A DNA stretch of 64,000 nucleotides from positions 682,001 to 746,000 of the forward strand of contig OY811992.1 in the NCBI GenBank assembly GCA_963681505.1, in the 5' to 3' direction. The position numbers were made by a program, and so were the translations under genes. Below, piece by piece: positions 49,036-59,538 of this stretch. Source of the stretch: Eunapius fragilis (lineage: Eukaryota; Porifera; Demospongiae; Spongillida; Spongillidae). The notes under the pieces are model-generated. The model searched no databases. It was not told the DNA's origin and was given only the letters and a program-made list of their open reading frames with translations. Numbering within the stretch: position 1 is the first letter of the stretch; every line of letters begins with the position of its first letter.

Positions 49036-49659
49036 GTATTTTCACAGACCTATATTTCTCCAACGCATCACCTAAGTAGAGCTAATGTCTAAAGAGAAGA
49101 CCTTTTCAATATCCTAACCTTGACGTCCCCTAATACTGCTACCTGCTAAAAGATTTCATCTAGTGCATTCTAGACAGCATTCAGGAAATGTTTGGCTGTT
49201 ATCTACATGACTACTTTTTGTTCTATCTGGACCTGCTGAGTGACTGCCTCTGATGGTTCAACATTCCCTGCTTTATTATTCCGTGGAACTGCTGCAAAGC
49301 AATATCCTGCTTGACAACATTAGGACCCTCCATGAAAGATGTTTCGTCAAATGGGTGTCCCCAATATCAAGTGGAATATTTTTTTGGTTCTATCTAGACC
49401 CACTGAATGACTTTCTGGTGGTTCAATATTCCCTGCTTTATTATTTCATGTAGCTTTCCCACTGTACTGGCAGCAGTCTGAAGGTTTAGATCGGGTAGTG
49501 TGCTACTGCATCTTCTGACATTTTGCTTTACGTAGACTGACAAGAACTGCTGCAGCAAAGCCATCTCCTGCTGGACAGTGTATAGGACCATCCACGAAAG
49601 ATGATTTGTTAGAAGGGTGTTACCAATATTAAGTATGTCCCACTTATTTTTAGTGAAGG

Positions 49660-49870
49660 TGTGATTCTCTTTTCTTGTGGATGTTGGTATCCCGTACCTT
49701 GATGATATTGTCTTGTTAAAAATATCATGTGATCAAGGTGCCTTTTTTGTCTGTGACTCCATTTTACGGGATGATGTGGCAGTCAGTGCTGCATTATGTA
49801 AGAATAAGGACACTGGCAAGTGCGATACGTTCCACAGCAGTAGAGATGTTTTCAAGCTTTTGAGCTTTTG
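49660..49870 (+). pseudogene. Ty3/gypsy RT YLDD fragment
   Basis: VGIPYLDDIVLL (49683-49718) is the RT catalytic motif (YxDDI). The rest of the frame reads into unrelated sequence at once, so this is an isolated fragment. Confidence 0.55.
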
Positions 49871-50944
49871 AGAATGTCATCAAAAATGATACATGCACCA
49901 ATCATAACAGAGTACTCCATGAACCCCCAAATACTAGTAGTTGCTGCTGTCAACATTATGAGACCAGCTTATTAGAAGTTTTTTTGGGGGTGAGTGTTCT
50001 CTTGGGCGACAGTCGGTTGCGTACAGTTCTTCCTTTTGTGAGAAAAAACCAGTGCTATTGATGAGAAGCAGATGATAAGGTTATGTGGTGGGCTCCAGTA
50101 TACTTTAATCACTCGGGAGGACAAAACCACTCCAATGTATTTGGAACGAAGATGGTGAGCATCAAAAGATATTGCACAGTAGATCACTGAGTTGTCACGG
50201 AGGCACAACTTGGCATGCCATGCCCTTTTTGCTGCACCACTAAACAGGTGATGTTATTAATCACATGAGTATACTTTTAGGCTACATGAATAAATCTTTT
50301 TATAAGGCTTGAGCAACATTAATTACCACATCTGACATTCACTACTTAATGATGATTAATTTTATAACATTCTAACTCTGATCCAAATAAGGTAAAACCA
50401 TAATTTAAACCTGCTGTTTTAAATAAGACTAACATGAATGATGGCATGAGCCAACAACAACAAGATTGTAATTATGCCATATTTTTACCGCAGCATATAG
50501 TGAGGGATATGGAAGATAAAGGCTACCAAGCGCCATAAGGTTGAAAAGGGTAGAGCAGAGGTTATAAAATACCACGTTGGTGATGAGGTCAGTTGCTCAT
50601 ATTAAAGTTTGACAGTGGGAGCAGCTCCCTGAAAACTGGGCGGAGCTCACAACAGGCAGACCGCACAACAACCTGCAAAAATCTAGCCATAGCAAAAAGA
50701 TCACATTTTTATGAAGAATGCAACGTCATCTCCTAATGTCTGTAAAATATAGGCAAATGAGTTTTTATCTCATGAAATTAATCCAGTAGTCGTATAAATA
50801 TGGCAATAATAATCCAGCAATGATTAGGACGTTTGCCCTGTGGAAGGACGCAGATCTATGACCAATCTATTATCATGAGGTACTAAATTGATAGGCAGGT
50901 ATGGTCATTTAGCAAGTTTAGAGATGTGCAGATGGGTGACCTGT

Positions 50945-51165
50945 TTAGAGGTTGTTCAATAGCGGCTCAAAAATACAGCGGAAGACAAAGGACCCCATCA
51001 CATCCACATCTGGGATTACATCACATCTGTCAATCCTCACCTGGCGGTGGCGATTGAACATGTGCATTGCATACTGCAGGGAATAACAGGAGCCTGGAGA
51101 GGGAACCATATCATTACCACATGGAGCCACCACAAGCACAATATACTCACCACCAAAATTGAATA
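50945..51165 (-). CDS. Terminal exon of an unidentified gene
   Basis: After an acceptor TCATTACCAG the minus strand reads FNFGGEYIVLVVAPCGNDMV, PSPGSCYSLQYAMHMF, NRHRQVRIDRC and ends in GSFVFRCIFEPLLNNL with a TAA stop: 73 codons with balanced composition and a complete C-terminus. An inner GT..AG pair would remove only 24 bases, too short for an intron, so I read straight through. Exon-like pieces at 52976-53560 on the same strand may belong to the same gene. I do not recognise the product. Confidence 0.45.
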
Positions 51166-51389
51166 CTGGTAATGATAGAACTACTGCATCTTTTCATCAC
51201 TGTGGCAGCTCAAAATATTCTGCAGCCAATGGATATCACAATCTCACCACCACGATTTTGGTCACATCATATCAATATCTCTCATCAACGGCATAAGGCT
51301 TCAACAGATACCACATCGTCCCTCATAGGGAGTCATAATGCCACTGCAGAAAAAGGTCACACTTGGGTTATATGACATCAAAGAAGACA

Positions 51390-51640
51390 AGTAATAAAAA
51401 ATATTCTCTATGAGAATGTTGGTGGCATATTGTATTTGAAGGCAATAGTGGAAGGAAACAAGGGTGTAATAAAAAGGGGAAGTGTAAGCCCCATATTTTG
51501 CCCATTTGTAGGACATAATTGTGTGCAAAATTAGAACTATTACATTTCCCCTCCTTATTAGACCCTTGTTTCCTTATCTCATGAAGAAAATAAACACAGA
51601 TGAAATAAGTAATAAAAAATATTCTCTATGAGAACGTATA
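51390..51640. mobile_element. Decayed palindromic MITE, relative of 30690-31054
   Basis: Contains the inverted pair GGAAACAAGGGTGTAATAAA (near 51453) and its complement near 51550-51580, and the phrase AAAATATTCTCTATGAGAA in direct copies at 51396 and 51614. Arm sequences resemble the hairpin at 30745-31022. Confidence 0.55.
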
Positions 51641-51679
51641 GGATTGGAAGGCAATTGTGTTGTTTAAAGGAAGAGACTT

Positions 51680-52215
51680 ACTTTTCTGGATCAGCCTCGT
51701 GGCATATTCTTTTCTGGATCAGCCTTGTAGCTGTTGAGCTCATAGACCATTTCTGGATCAGCCTCATAGCTGTTGAGCTCATAGACCATTTCTGGATCAG
51801 CCTGGTGCTGTCTAGCTCATAGACGTTCTTTTCGGGATCAGTCTTGCAGCTGTCGAGCTCATAGACCATTTCTGGATCAGCCTGGTGCTGTCAAGCTCAT
51901 AGACCTTCTTTTCGGGATCAGCCTTGCAGCTGTCGAGCTCATAGACCATTTCTGGATCAGCCTGGTGCTGTCAAGCTCATAGACGTTCTTTTCGGGATCA
52001 GCCTTGCAGCTGTCGAGCTCATAGACCATTTCTGGATCAGCCTGGTGCTGTCAAGCTCATAGACCTTCTTTTCGGGATCAGCCTTGCAGCTGTCGAGCTC
52101 ATAGACCATTTCTGGATCAGCCTGGTGCTGTCAAGCTCATAGACCTTCTTTTCGGGATCAGCCTTGCAGCTGTCGAGCTCGTAGATCAGCCTGGAAGTTG
52201 TCGAGCTCATAGACC
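51680..52215. repeat. 80-bp minisatellite
   Basis: About six units of 80 bp (starts at ATAGACCATTTCTGGATCAG near 51781, 51861, 51941, 52021 and 52101), each made of two related 40-bp halves, TTCTGGATCAGCCTGGTGCT and TTCGGGATCAGCCTTGCAGC, both followed by GTC-AGCTCATAGACC. Minus-strand open frames (YELDSCKADPEK-like) shift by two bases per unit and are therefore not maintained as protein. Confidence 0.92.
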
Positions 52216-52439
52216 TTTTCTGCCACAGCACCAAGAGGCTACCACATCAACTGCAGATAAAAATCACACATGGATCACATGATATCCTTAAAAGCACACA
52301 TCCCTCACCAGAGTCACATAGCAACAGCAAAGGCTAGCACATCAGAAATCACCTCACCCCCTGTGGAAGGCCATATGCAGAAAGATATAACGTTCATCTG
52401 AAGTACTCCTTAATGCTGAATCCTCACCTGGATGGATAG

Positions 52440-52900
52440 TAGGATCCTCTTTGCCACCCCATGGATGGCCTCCCCATCGCCCTCTCACCTCACCCTTCCA
52501 CACCCAAACACCTCGCCCTTGCTCAACCACCACCCTGACACCCCACCATACTCCCCCACCTCCCCCTCCCTCCCTCTCCCCCGCAAACATCCGTCATCCC
52601 TCCACTTCCACCACTGTACGCCTCCACGCCCTCGCCTCCCATGCTCCCCCGCACACCCCCCATTACCACACCTCCCCCTGGCTCACATTCCTCCGCCCAC
52701 ACCTGCAGAAGCCCCCCAACCCTCGCGACGAAATGCCAGGTCCTTTCGGGTATATCCAGGGAGGGGACGAGGGAGGAGGGAGGGAGGGATCGGGAAAAGA
52801 AGTTTTTAGACTTTAGTTTTTTTTTTGAGGACAATTTTAAGCCGTTCCGTTCTCATCACTTTCCACATGACCTGGTGCCGTGGAGCATAACAACATGACC
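52440..52900 (+). repeat. Inverted copy of part of the proline-rich ORF region
   Basis: The plus strand carries CGAAATGCCAGGTCCTTTCG near 52728 and CCACATGACCTGGTG near 52863. In the same order and similar spacing, the minus strand at 54780 and 54516 carries CGAAATGCCTGGTCCTTCTG and CCACATGACCTGGTG. The predicted peptides share the core EMPGP(F/S)GY. The two loci therefore look like diverged inverted copies about 2 kb apart. Confidence 0.55.
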
Positions 52901-52975
52901 TCTCATGGTGTGGTCACACACCTTCACCCTCCCCTTTTCCCCCTTCCCCACCACCATTGGTCCGGTACACTGCAC

Positions 52976-53560
52976 CTGCACATCTATGTCCCATCGGTGA
53001 CCACGCTAGTCAGAGAGCCACACCCTTTCAAGCTGCCACAGCTATCCCAGGGAGATAGTTCTAACCTTACAGCATACGTATAGTACTCCTGAGAGCTGTG
53101 TGAGGACCATCATGTTCAATGCAAACCCTAGCGGCTTCCATTGACACAATCATGATGCTCACAGTCACTGCCAGAAGTACTATAAGGAGCTGTGAGGTTG
53201 GCACTTCCATCTCCCCTTCGAGGTGGGGATAGGGCAAGCAATGGTTGCCTTAACACAGCCATGTTGCCTTCCACCTTAAATGACCCACAAGAATACTGTA
53301 TAAGAATGTCACATGACCAGCAGTGCCAATGGATGACACAATGTCATGTGACACCCTTGAGAGTATTCCTGTGGTGGGCAATGGAGGTGTCTCCCTGTGG
53401 ATCCAACACCTAATATCCAGAGGGAGACACCCCCCTGGGTGTAAGGCAATGTAGCTAGTGACAGGGGAGAGGCTTGGATGCATCGGGTAGAGGTGATTCA
53501 ATCGAACTTGTGTGCATTGCAGCACCATCTGCACCCCAGATGGCAGCCAAACCACACCCC
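52976..53560 (-). CDS. Unidentified multi-exon gene (four candidate exons)
   Basis: Splice-consistent exons: about 53560-53355 (VVWLPSGVQMVLQCTQVRLN, then HPSLSPVTSYIALHPG and CLPLDIRCWIHRETPPLP), 53295-53163 (YSCGSFKVEGNMAVLRQPLL, then PPRRGDGSANLTAP), 53127-53066 (WFALNMMVLTQLSGVLYVCC) and 53005-52976 (RGHRWDIDVQ). The acceptors are CTTACACCCAG, TTCTTATACAG, GAAGCCGCTAG and CTCTGACTAG, and phases agree at every junction. One implied intron is only 35 bases, which lowers confidence. The 5' part is uncertain, and the exon at 50945-51165 could be its end. I do not recognise the family. Confidence 0.4.
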
Positions 53561-53944
53561 TTCACAGTCATGGCAACCATTGCTAGCCATGGATCAGCTT
53601 CTTCCATGAAGATAGTACCACTGATCTCCACATGTCCAGCACTTATTTTTTGTCAGAACTTCATTGCATCAATGATGGCATCATAGAACTACATCAGAAG
53701 CTAAGCGATTAATGACCGACATGCATGTTAGCAGAGGAGCAACGAACTAAAATGATTAGAACACCACTAGTAACTACTTTAAATGTCTCAAAAAAGTTTG
53801 CTATTAAGTAATAGATAGAATACAATTAGAAGCGTTCGATAATGTAGTTGCTATGTACCATCATTGAGGGAATGTAGTTATGAACAGAGGACATTTGTCC
53901 CTAGTGCATGGTTGTGGAGACCATGGCAACAACCTTTCCCAACA

Positions 53945-53998
53945 GTAAGGGGTGCCCTGGTTGGTTAGCACTGGTCTGTTGCTCAAATCCCACCTAAC
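53945..53998 (+). repeat. Possible tRNA-derived SINE fragment
   Basis: TGGTTGGTTAGCACTGG followed by GCTCAAATCCCACC resembles the A box and B box of a tRNA promoter, at a shortened distance. No complete cloverleaf can be folded, so it is at best a tRNA-derived repeat fragment. Confidence 0.3.
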
Positions 53999-54610
53999 AG
54001 AAAAAATAACCACCCCCATGCACCACCACATGCATCACCTATCCCCTCACTTCACACTACGGTCCGACCTCCTGTTCCATACACCCTCCCCTCACCACAC
54101 CACTTCTCACGTCCCATCCCTCCCCACCCTCACCCCCTAAACCCTCCCTACCTACCCTGCAACAGCGTACCAGTACTGACCCAATATTGGAGCAGAGGTA
54201 CACCTGACGTGGACATGATGGCAGGCACCAGTGCACTGGTACCATGGTGATGGGGATTAGAAGGGGGGGGGGGAGGGGTAGGTGTGTGCCTGGCACACCA
54301 CAAGCTGGTCACCAACACCCTCATCTTGATTCAATTATGGGTGTGGGGGATGGGGTGCATTTCAACACCACACTGTGCTCTGCACATGTGTACATTGTAT
54401 CACTGTACACTTTTTGTGTTACTACTAGGCACACTCCATCCCTGTTGAAATGCTCCACTAAGAGGTACACATGAGATTTCCAAATTCCACACCACTTTAC
54501 TTTTCAGCACCAGGTCATGTGGGGCCGGCAAGCCCCCCACACCCCACCCCCACCACACACAAAAACACCACACAAACACACCACACACACACACACACAA
54601 CACACCCCCC

Positions 54611-55613
54611 TCACACACCACCCCCACTACGACGCTTAGGGGGCGGGGCGTCTACATCCGGGCTTGCCAACCTACGAACAGAACGGCGAGAAGCAGGGGG
54701 AACAAAGGGGAGGGAGGAAGAGGAAGAAGACGAAGGGGACGAGGAGGGGGGGACATACCCAGAAGGACCAGGCATTTCGCCTGAAGGCGAAGGTCTCCTA
54801 CGAGATGGGGCAGGAAGGAGGGGCACAGGTGATGGATCAGAAGGTGCGATAACAGTGGTTAGCAGAGATGCGGTGTTGGGGGTGCTGGCAGGTTCGGCCG
54901 TTAAGGTTTCTAGGGCAGTATGGTAGGTCAGGATGGTGGCTTCAGAAGCCGAGCAGGAGAGAGGCAGGTCAGACGAGGTCTGGAGTGTAGCAGGGGCCGG
55001 AGTGACGGGAACAGCGGTGACGAAGTGTTGGGTGGCCTCGGTGTTAATGAGCGAGGAAGGGGACTGGTGATACACGTCTCGAGAGGAGGAGGGCGGCCAG
55101 TTTGAATTGGCTGGGGGGGACCCTCCTCGAGGCGCAACAGGGGTGGAGGAGGTGACAGGTGCTGGCAGGCCAGCAGAGATGATTGCCTCCAGGTGTTTCA
55201 CCCTCTCTTCCAGTTCAACCGTCCGCCTCTCAAAGTGGTCTGCACGCTGTGCTCTGTTCTCGAGGTACACCAACCTCTGTATGATGTCAGCCATAGTGAC
55301 CTCACCCAGCGGAGGTGCAGCAGCCTGTGGTGGTGGTGATGGTGATAGTGAGGCCAGAACTGGTGGTGGTGGTGGTGGTCGTGCTGGTGCTGGTGCTGCT
55401 GCCAGAACTGGTGGTGGTGGTGCTGCTGCTGCTGCTGCCAGAACAGGTGGTGGGGCCTGGACCACTGGTGGTGCTGGTGGTGCTGGTGGTGGTGGGGCCA
55501 GGGCAGCCATTGCCCTCTCCACAGCCGCCAAACGCCTATCAGTTCGACCACGCCTGCGCTCCTCTATGTTGATGACTGTGTGCACCAAGGAGCAACAGAC
55601 CTCATCACAATAG
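54611..55613 (-). CDS. Proline/alanine-rich protein with short coiled coil, unidentified
   Basis: A long minus-strand open frame of about 330 codons below a (CA)n tract, probably one exon. After INIEERRRGRTDRRLAAVER come Pro/Ala-rich repeats (APPPPAPPAPP, VLAAAPAPARPP) and a heptad-like segment (MADIIQRLVYLENRAQ, FERRTVELEERVKHLEAI). A Ser/Thr/Pro-rich tail with PSPSGEMPGPSGYVP, a poly-Ser run and a basic end (SPDVDAPPPKRRSGGG) follows. The tail could hold a nuclear localisation signal. Translation of the CA tract should be excluded. The EMPGPxGY core recurs in an inverted copy near 52735, so this may be a transposon-encoded protein. Function unknown. Confidence 0.45.
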
Positions 55614-55626
55614 TATACAAGTAAAT

Positions 55627-55628
<2 letters not shown>

Positions 55629-55682
<54 letters not shown>
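55629..55682. repeat. (CA)n dinucleotide microsatellite
   Basis: An uninterrupted run of about 27 CA dinucleotides. On the minus strand it would act as a (TG)n tract upstream of the proline-rich exon. Confidence 0.98.
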
Positions 55683-55687
<5 letters not shown>

Positions 55688-55993
55688 CGCAGAATCAAAT
55701 CTCAAATCATGCAGGGAACACACAATCAACACAAAATCGAATCATGCAGGCATGAATCATGATTATACACGTACTCTGCACCCATCCCTGTTGCTACAAC
55801 TACCATACCATACACAGGCAAAAGCAATTCAACATACCCCTCATTGTCTTTGGAGCATGGACGGCAGTAGGATGGGGGATGCCTGCATATAAGTAAATCT
55901 AAATCCAATTGCAAGTTAATATAATTATTTTCGCAAAGGTGAACTGTTTCCTTCCACCTGTTCGGTGTTCCCGCTACCATTTTGGTGCTCTAG

Positions 55994-56253
55994 TACAGTC
56001 TTCCCCCGTTAGTAGCGCCACGTTTGTTCCCTGCGCTACTACCATACTTAGGGCATAGATTGCACATTGTTAAATGTTTGGTACCCGCATCAACCATGAA
56101 TATAATTTTCAATACATCTAACGAGGGAATGCACCGAACGGTATTGGCACGGTCCTGAAAACAGGACCGTGCCAATACCGTTTGGTGCTTACATCCTGTA
56201 ACAATGTTTGGTTGTGGTACTAACGAGTGCGCTACTAACGGGGGAAAACTGTA
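55994..56253. mobile_element. Tc1/mariner-Tigger-like MITE with hairpin core
   Basis: Flanked by TA on both sides (55994-55995 and 56252-56253). The ends are CAGTCTTCCCCCGTTAGTAG and its complement (CTACTAACGGGGGAAAACTG, one mismatch). A second, perfect hairpin lies in the middle: GGTATTGGCACGGTCCTG, four A, then its exact complement, at about 56140-56182. The TA duplication and CAGT ends suggest the Tc1/mariner-pogo group. No coding capacity. Confidence 0.8.
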
Positions 56254-56389
56254 GTTAGTATCTGCGTGTACAAATTTTGCCAACCCGTCTCCAGGTATGA
56301 GCGTCGAAAGCACGACCAATTCGGTACATTTGCAGAGGAGTGCCGTAGGCTAGCTATTTACCATGCAGTCCAGATCGTTCACTTGAATG

Positions 56390-56523
56390 TACACTAGGCA
56401 ACGTGTTGCGTGCAACACTATGAATTTTTGTAAATTTCTAGTAAAATATCAGTAAACTAATGTTTTACTGAAAATTTAATTGGATTCATTGTGTTGCACG
56501 CAACAACATTGTTGCCCAGTGTA
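56390..56523. mobile_element. Short palindromic MITE
   Basis: Inverted arms built on CACTAGGCAAC and GTTGCGTGCAACAC on the left and GTGTTGCACGCAAC and GTTGCCCAGTG on the right, with TA at both borders. About 130 bp, no coding capacity. Confidence 0.75.
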
Positions 56524-56747
56524 TGGTCGCCTTAATAACCCGTTAAGTAATATTTGATCTTGAGTGGTGGCCGTGGTGCGCACGCTGCCCAAATTAAGTT
56601 AATAACCTATGAGCAGTGCACGGGGGTGCAGTATAATTATCTTATAAATAAATAATGGCAGCAAAAATGTTGCAAAACAAAATTTCTGCGGCCAAGCCTA
56701 AGCCCGGGAGCTCGAGCCGACCATATACCCCCTAGCGATGTGGACCA

Positions 56748-56888
56748 CTCACAGCAAAAAAAGGGGGTCGAATCAAATTTTGATTTTCAATTGATTGATC
56801 AATGACATTCTGATACAGGATTGATACAACATTCTGTATCAGATGTCATTTTGAGCAAATCAAAATTTGAGATTCGACGCTGTGAATA
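56748..56888. mobile_element. Short inverted-repeat element
   Basis: The left arm carries CTCACAGC, GTCGAATC, AAATTTTGATTT, ATGACATTCTGATACAG; the right arm carries the complements in reverse order, ending GATTCGACGCTGTGA. About 140 bp, with an imperfect loop around TTGATACAACATTC. Confidence 0.7.
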
Positions 56889-57751
56889 AATAGAGCCTGG
56901 GAACGCGACTAAATTCCCCGGTCACGTGGCCACACGTTCACTTATATACGCCTATAGTTGAGCCAATTCGGGGTCGAGGCGCGAAAATGGACCTAGCGCA
57001 TATTTTTTCAACATCACATTCTAAGAGACAAAGCTTCTTTTTTTTTTACGCACTAAACATTAGACACCATCATGGAGTTTGACAGCGGCCTGAATTAAAA
57101 ATTTGATGGCTGCTTCCTGGAATATGGCTAGGTCCCTTTTTGACCCAATTACAAATGGTAGCACATATCTAGCATGCATTATGAAACATATCTAGATGTG
57201 GTTTGGGCATCAAGAGGTAAGGGAAGTGTGACATTTTAGCACAACGGCTGTTACGTGATGGTACCTTCACATACATACAGAAGCACTGCTGGCATATTTA
57301 GCATTCAGAGGGACTACTCAAGGCTATGTGCAGGGAGGGGGGTGCTATCTTAATGAGAAGATCTTCGTTGAAAGAATGGCAACATGGCACTGAGCTAATC
57401 GATGACGGCAAGCTTACAAGGACCCTGTTGTCCGTACGTATGTCCGTACATGTAGCTTTCAATTACTTATACAGTCGTACGTCACAATATATGCCCATAA
57501 AAGGCAAGAGGTAGAATCCCTCCGGTATCGACTATAGAGATTGGTTGACTTATACATACGTACCCAGATGACATTCTAAATGCGCAATTGCATGCACATG
57601 CAGGATATATTACTGCTAGTTTAACAAGTCACAAACCCGGACACATGCATGCATGTCCTACAAAATTGACTCCATCAAATACAAATTAGCGGCGTTAGTG
57701 AGGCTAAGCACGCTAAGTCTGTGAATGTTACTTCATGCACGCGGCGCATGC
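56889..57751. other. Intergenic DNA, no gene recognised
   Basis: AT-rich single-copy DNA. A 62-residue plus-strand frame at 57326-57514 has no recognisable feature. It may hold 3' untranslated sequence of the minus-strand gene ending at 57752, but I see no clear polyadenylation signal that decides this. Confidence 0.4.
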
Positions 57752-58074
57752 TCATAAAGCCGTTAGCATTTGTAACTGCTGTCTTAGCTCACCGTGGGCG
57801 TGGACAATGTGGCGCATGTAGCGCTGGGCTTGCGAGGTGCATCGCTTGGTAACGGCGCCAGGTGGTGAATTGATGGTCAGTAAGGGCGCCCGTGAGCCCT
57901 GCATAACATAAGCGAGGAAAGGAAGAGTACAAGTGAAACATGTGAATTCAGAAATTGGACATTTTTACATGTGTGTGTGTGTGTGGGTCTCTCTCTCTCT
58001 TACTCTCTCTTCGCCTCTCTTTTCGCTCTCCCTCTTACTCTCTCTTCGCTCTCTCTCTCTCTCTCTCTTACTCT

Positions 58075-58110
<36 letters not shown>

Positions 58111-58180
58111 ACTCTCTCTCTTTTCTCTCTCACTCTCTCTTTTCTCTCGCTTCTCTCTCCTCTCTCGCTCTCTCTTCTCT

Positions 58181-58224
<44 letters not shown>

Positions 58225-58413
58225 CCTCTCCCTCTCCCTCTCCCTCTCCCTCCTCTATTCTGTTTCTCACTCTCCTCCCTCTCTTCCCCCTATCCCCCTT
58301 ACCTGCCAGCGGATGGTAAAGGCGTCATGGCACTGGAAACAGCACAACTCTTGTGTGTCTCTGGCGTTGTACAGTGCCATGAGGGAGTCTTTTAACCCAG
58401 CACGGGTTAGCGG
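57752..58413 (-). CDS. C-terminal two exons of an unidentified gene
   Basis: Exon 58413-58303 begins after the acceptor CTCTCCATGTAG and ends at a consensus donor (CTGGCAG then GTAAGG); it reads PLTRAGLKDSLMALYNARDT, then QELCCFQCHDAFTIRWQ. Exon 57898-57752 follows the acceptor TATGTTATGCAG in the same phase; it reads GSRAPLLTINSPPGAVTKRC, TSQAQRYMRHIVHAHGE and LRQQLQMLTAL, then TGA. The joined 85-residue tail is well composed and phase-consistent, so I take it as real. The CxxCH pair is reminiscent of a metal site but isolated. Upstream exons were not found; transposons at 58650-59806 and a minisatellite at 60735-61410 occupy the expected place. Family not recognised. Confidence 0.6.
57978..58257. 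repeat. TC-rich microsatellite
   Basis: About 280 bases of (CT)n with CTCTTTT, CTCGCT and CCCTCT interruptions, after a short (TG)n run. It lies in the intron between the two exons of the unidentified gene. The 130-177-residue Ser/Leu frames across it are repeat artefacts. Confidence 0.97.
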
Positions 58414-58649
58414 CTACATGGAGAGGTATACTGAACATGAAAATGCCTATATACACATTAACTCACAAGAACGTTTGCATTCACAACAATTGCCATTGCA
58501 TTGAATTGAGTTTTTGAAAAAAAACGAATTTTTAAAAATTGATCACGATCTTATATAGCATGCATGGGTACCCAATGGTTTAGCCGCTAACTAGTTGGGC
58601 GTGGATATATGTAACGAATGAAATGCATGCATGCATGCAATTATATATA

Positions 58650-59086
58650 GTTTGTGTTCTCTGAGTCTATGAGGTGAAGTACAGTATATATGAGGGACAT
58701 CTTCAGGTAGGAGAGTTCAAGTTGCTTCAAAATTGGTATTCATTCGTAAAAGGGTCCTTTCGCTATTGATTTTTTTTCGTTAATTTGTACTTCATCCGTT
58801 ACGGAGATATAGTGCGTGCACGGTTTCCCGCTCGATTCGCGCCAATGATTTTGGCACCGCCTCCATACATTGAGTTGCCTAAATCATATACAGAAGAGTA
58901 ATACTCTAATATCCATGTAACATTGTTGCGAATTGTGCGGGAAACCACCCTGCACACACTTTGCTGAAGTACAAATTAACGAAACAGATCGAGAACAAAT
59001 CAATAGCGACAGGACCCTTCTACGTACGTACCGAATTTGAACGCTCCTACCTGCTCATATGACTTCACCTCATAGAGAACAAAAAC
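58650..59086. mobile_element. Inverted-repeat element (about 437 bp)
   Basis: Arms of about 140-150 bp: the left has TATGAGGTGAAGT, CAGGTAGGAG, AAGGGTCCTTTCGCTATTGA and CGTTAATTTGTACTTC; the right has the complements in reverse order, ending TTCACCTCATAGAGAAC. Arms are clearly diverged, with small indels. Outer flanks share TATA (or TA). It lies between the unidentified gene and the retrotransposon tail. Three short copies of the phrase TTCACCCATAGTGAACAC stand in tandem at 59841-59924 and may derive from the same end. Confidence 0.75.
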
Positions 59087-59229
59087 TATATCATTATAGT
59101 TACATAGACAACAGACTCAACACACATAAAATTTTATATATATATTTATAATTCGACTTTAAAATAATTTTTAAGTTATAATACTCCTTATCAGAATACA
59201 TTAATTTAAAACATAAGCACTACAAATAA

Positions 59230-59505
59230 CTAAAAGTCAAAGCAAGTGTTTGGTGAGACACATCTGGCCAAAATTACCCTGGAATTCTGCCTCATGAGGG
59301 TGAGGCTGAGGCGACTGTAGATGCCCGACATAACCTCATTTAGAGGTCGACAGAGTTGAGTGGCTACCTTTTTGGATATGGCCAAAAGTACATTGATGGC
59401 TTCATTGCCCCATCCCCCAAACACCTCCACAACCAAAGGGATGCATGACCATTCTCTAAGGGCACATGCCTCATCATTTCTTGAGTGCTTGGCCTCTTCT
59501 CCCAT
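59230..59505 (-). pseudogene. C-terminal tail of a retroelement Pol-like protein
   Basis: A 91-residue frame: EEAKHSRNDEACALREWSCI, PLVVEVFGGWGNEAI, a middle helix, MSGIYSRLSLTLMRQNSRVI and LARC before the stop. From memory, this pattern (KH..YD..C..RGW...PLVVE..G.WG.EA, then LY.RLN..L.R..AR.I) is the C-terminus of RT-containing proteins abundant in sponge and cnidarian genomes. Nothing of the RT domain is present upstream on the minus strand, so this is a truncated 3' end of the element. Confidence 0.55.
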
Positions 59506-59538
59506 CTCAGCTGCATGACCACAGGTTTGAGCCGCTTA

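Larger units (their letters stand above)
33180..50420. mobile_element. Degenerate Ty3/gypsy retrotransposon cluster with interleaved minisatellites
   Basis: A 17-kb region built from several broken copies of one Ty3/gypsy-like family, mostly in plus orientation. Non-coding blocks recur in similar order: AACACTTCAAACAG (33215, 34450), CTGTTAGAGATCATC (33473, 34752), CTTCAGACTGC (37770, 40997), GACCTGCC or GACCTGCTGA (35367, 37795, 41040, 49230) and GCTGCTCAAGCCTTGTTAAA (39045, 46750; inverted at 50310). gag, protease, RT and RNase H pieces are listed separately. Every coding piece has stops or frameshifts, and no intact LTR pair is apparent by eye. Confidence 0.85.

Noticed and set aside
57933-58504. 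Ser/Leu-rich frames of 128-177 residues
   Set aside because: Encoded by the TC microsatellite in an intron.
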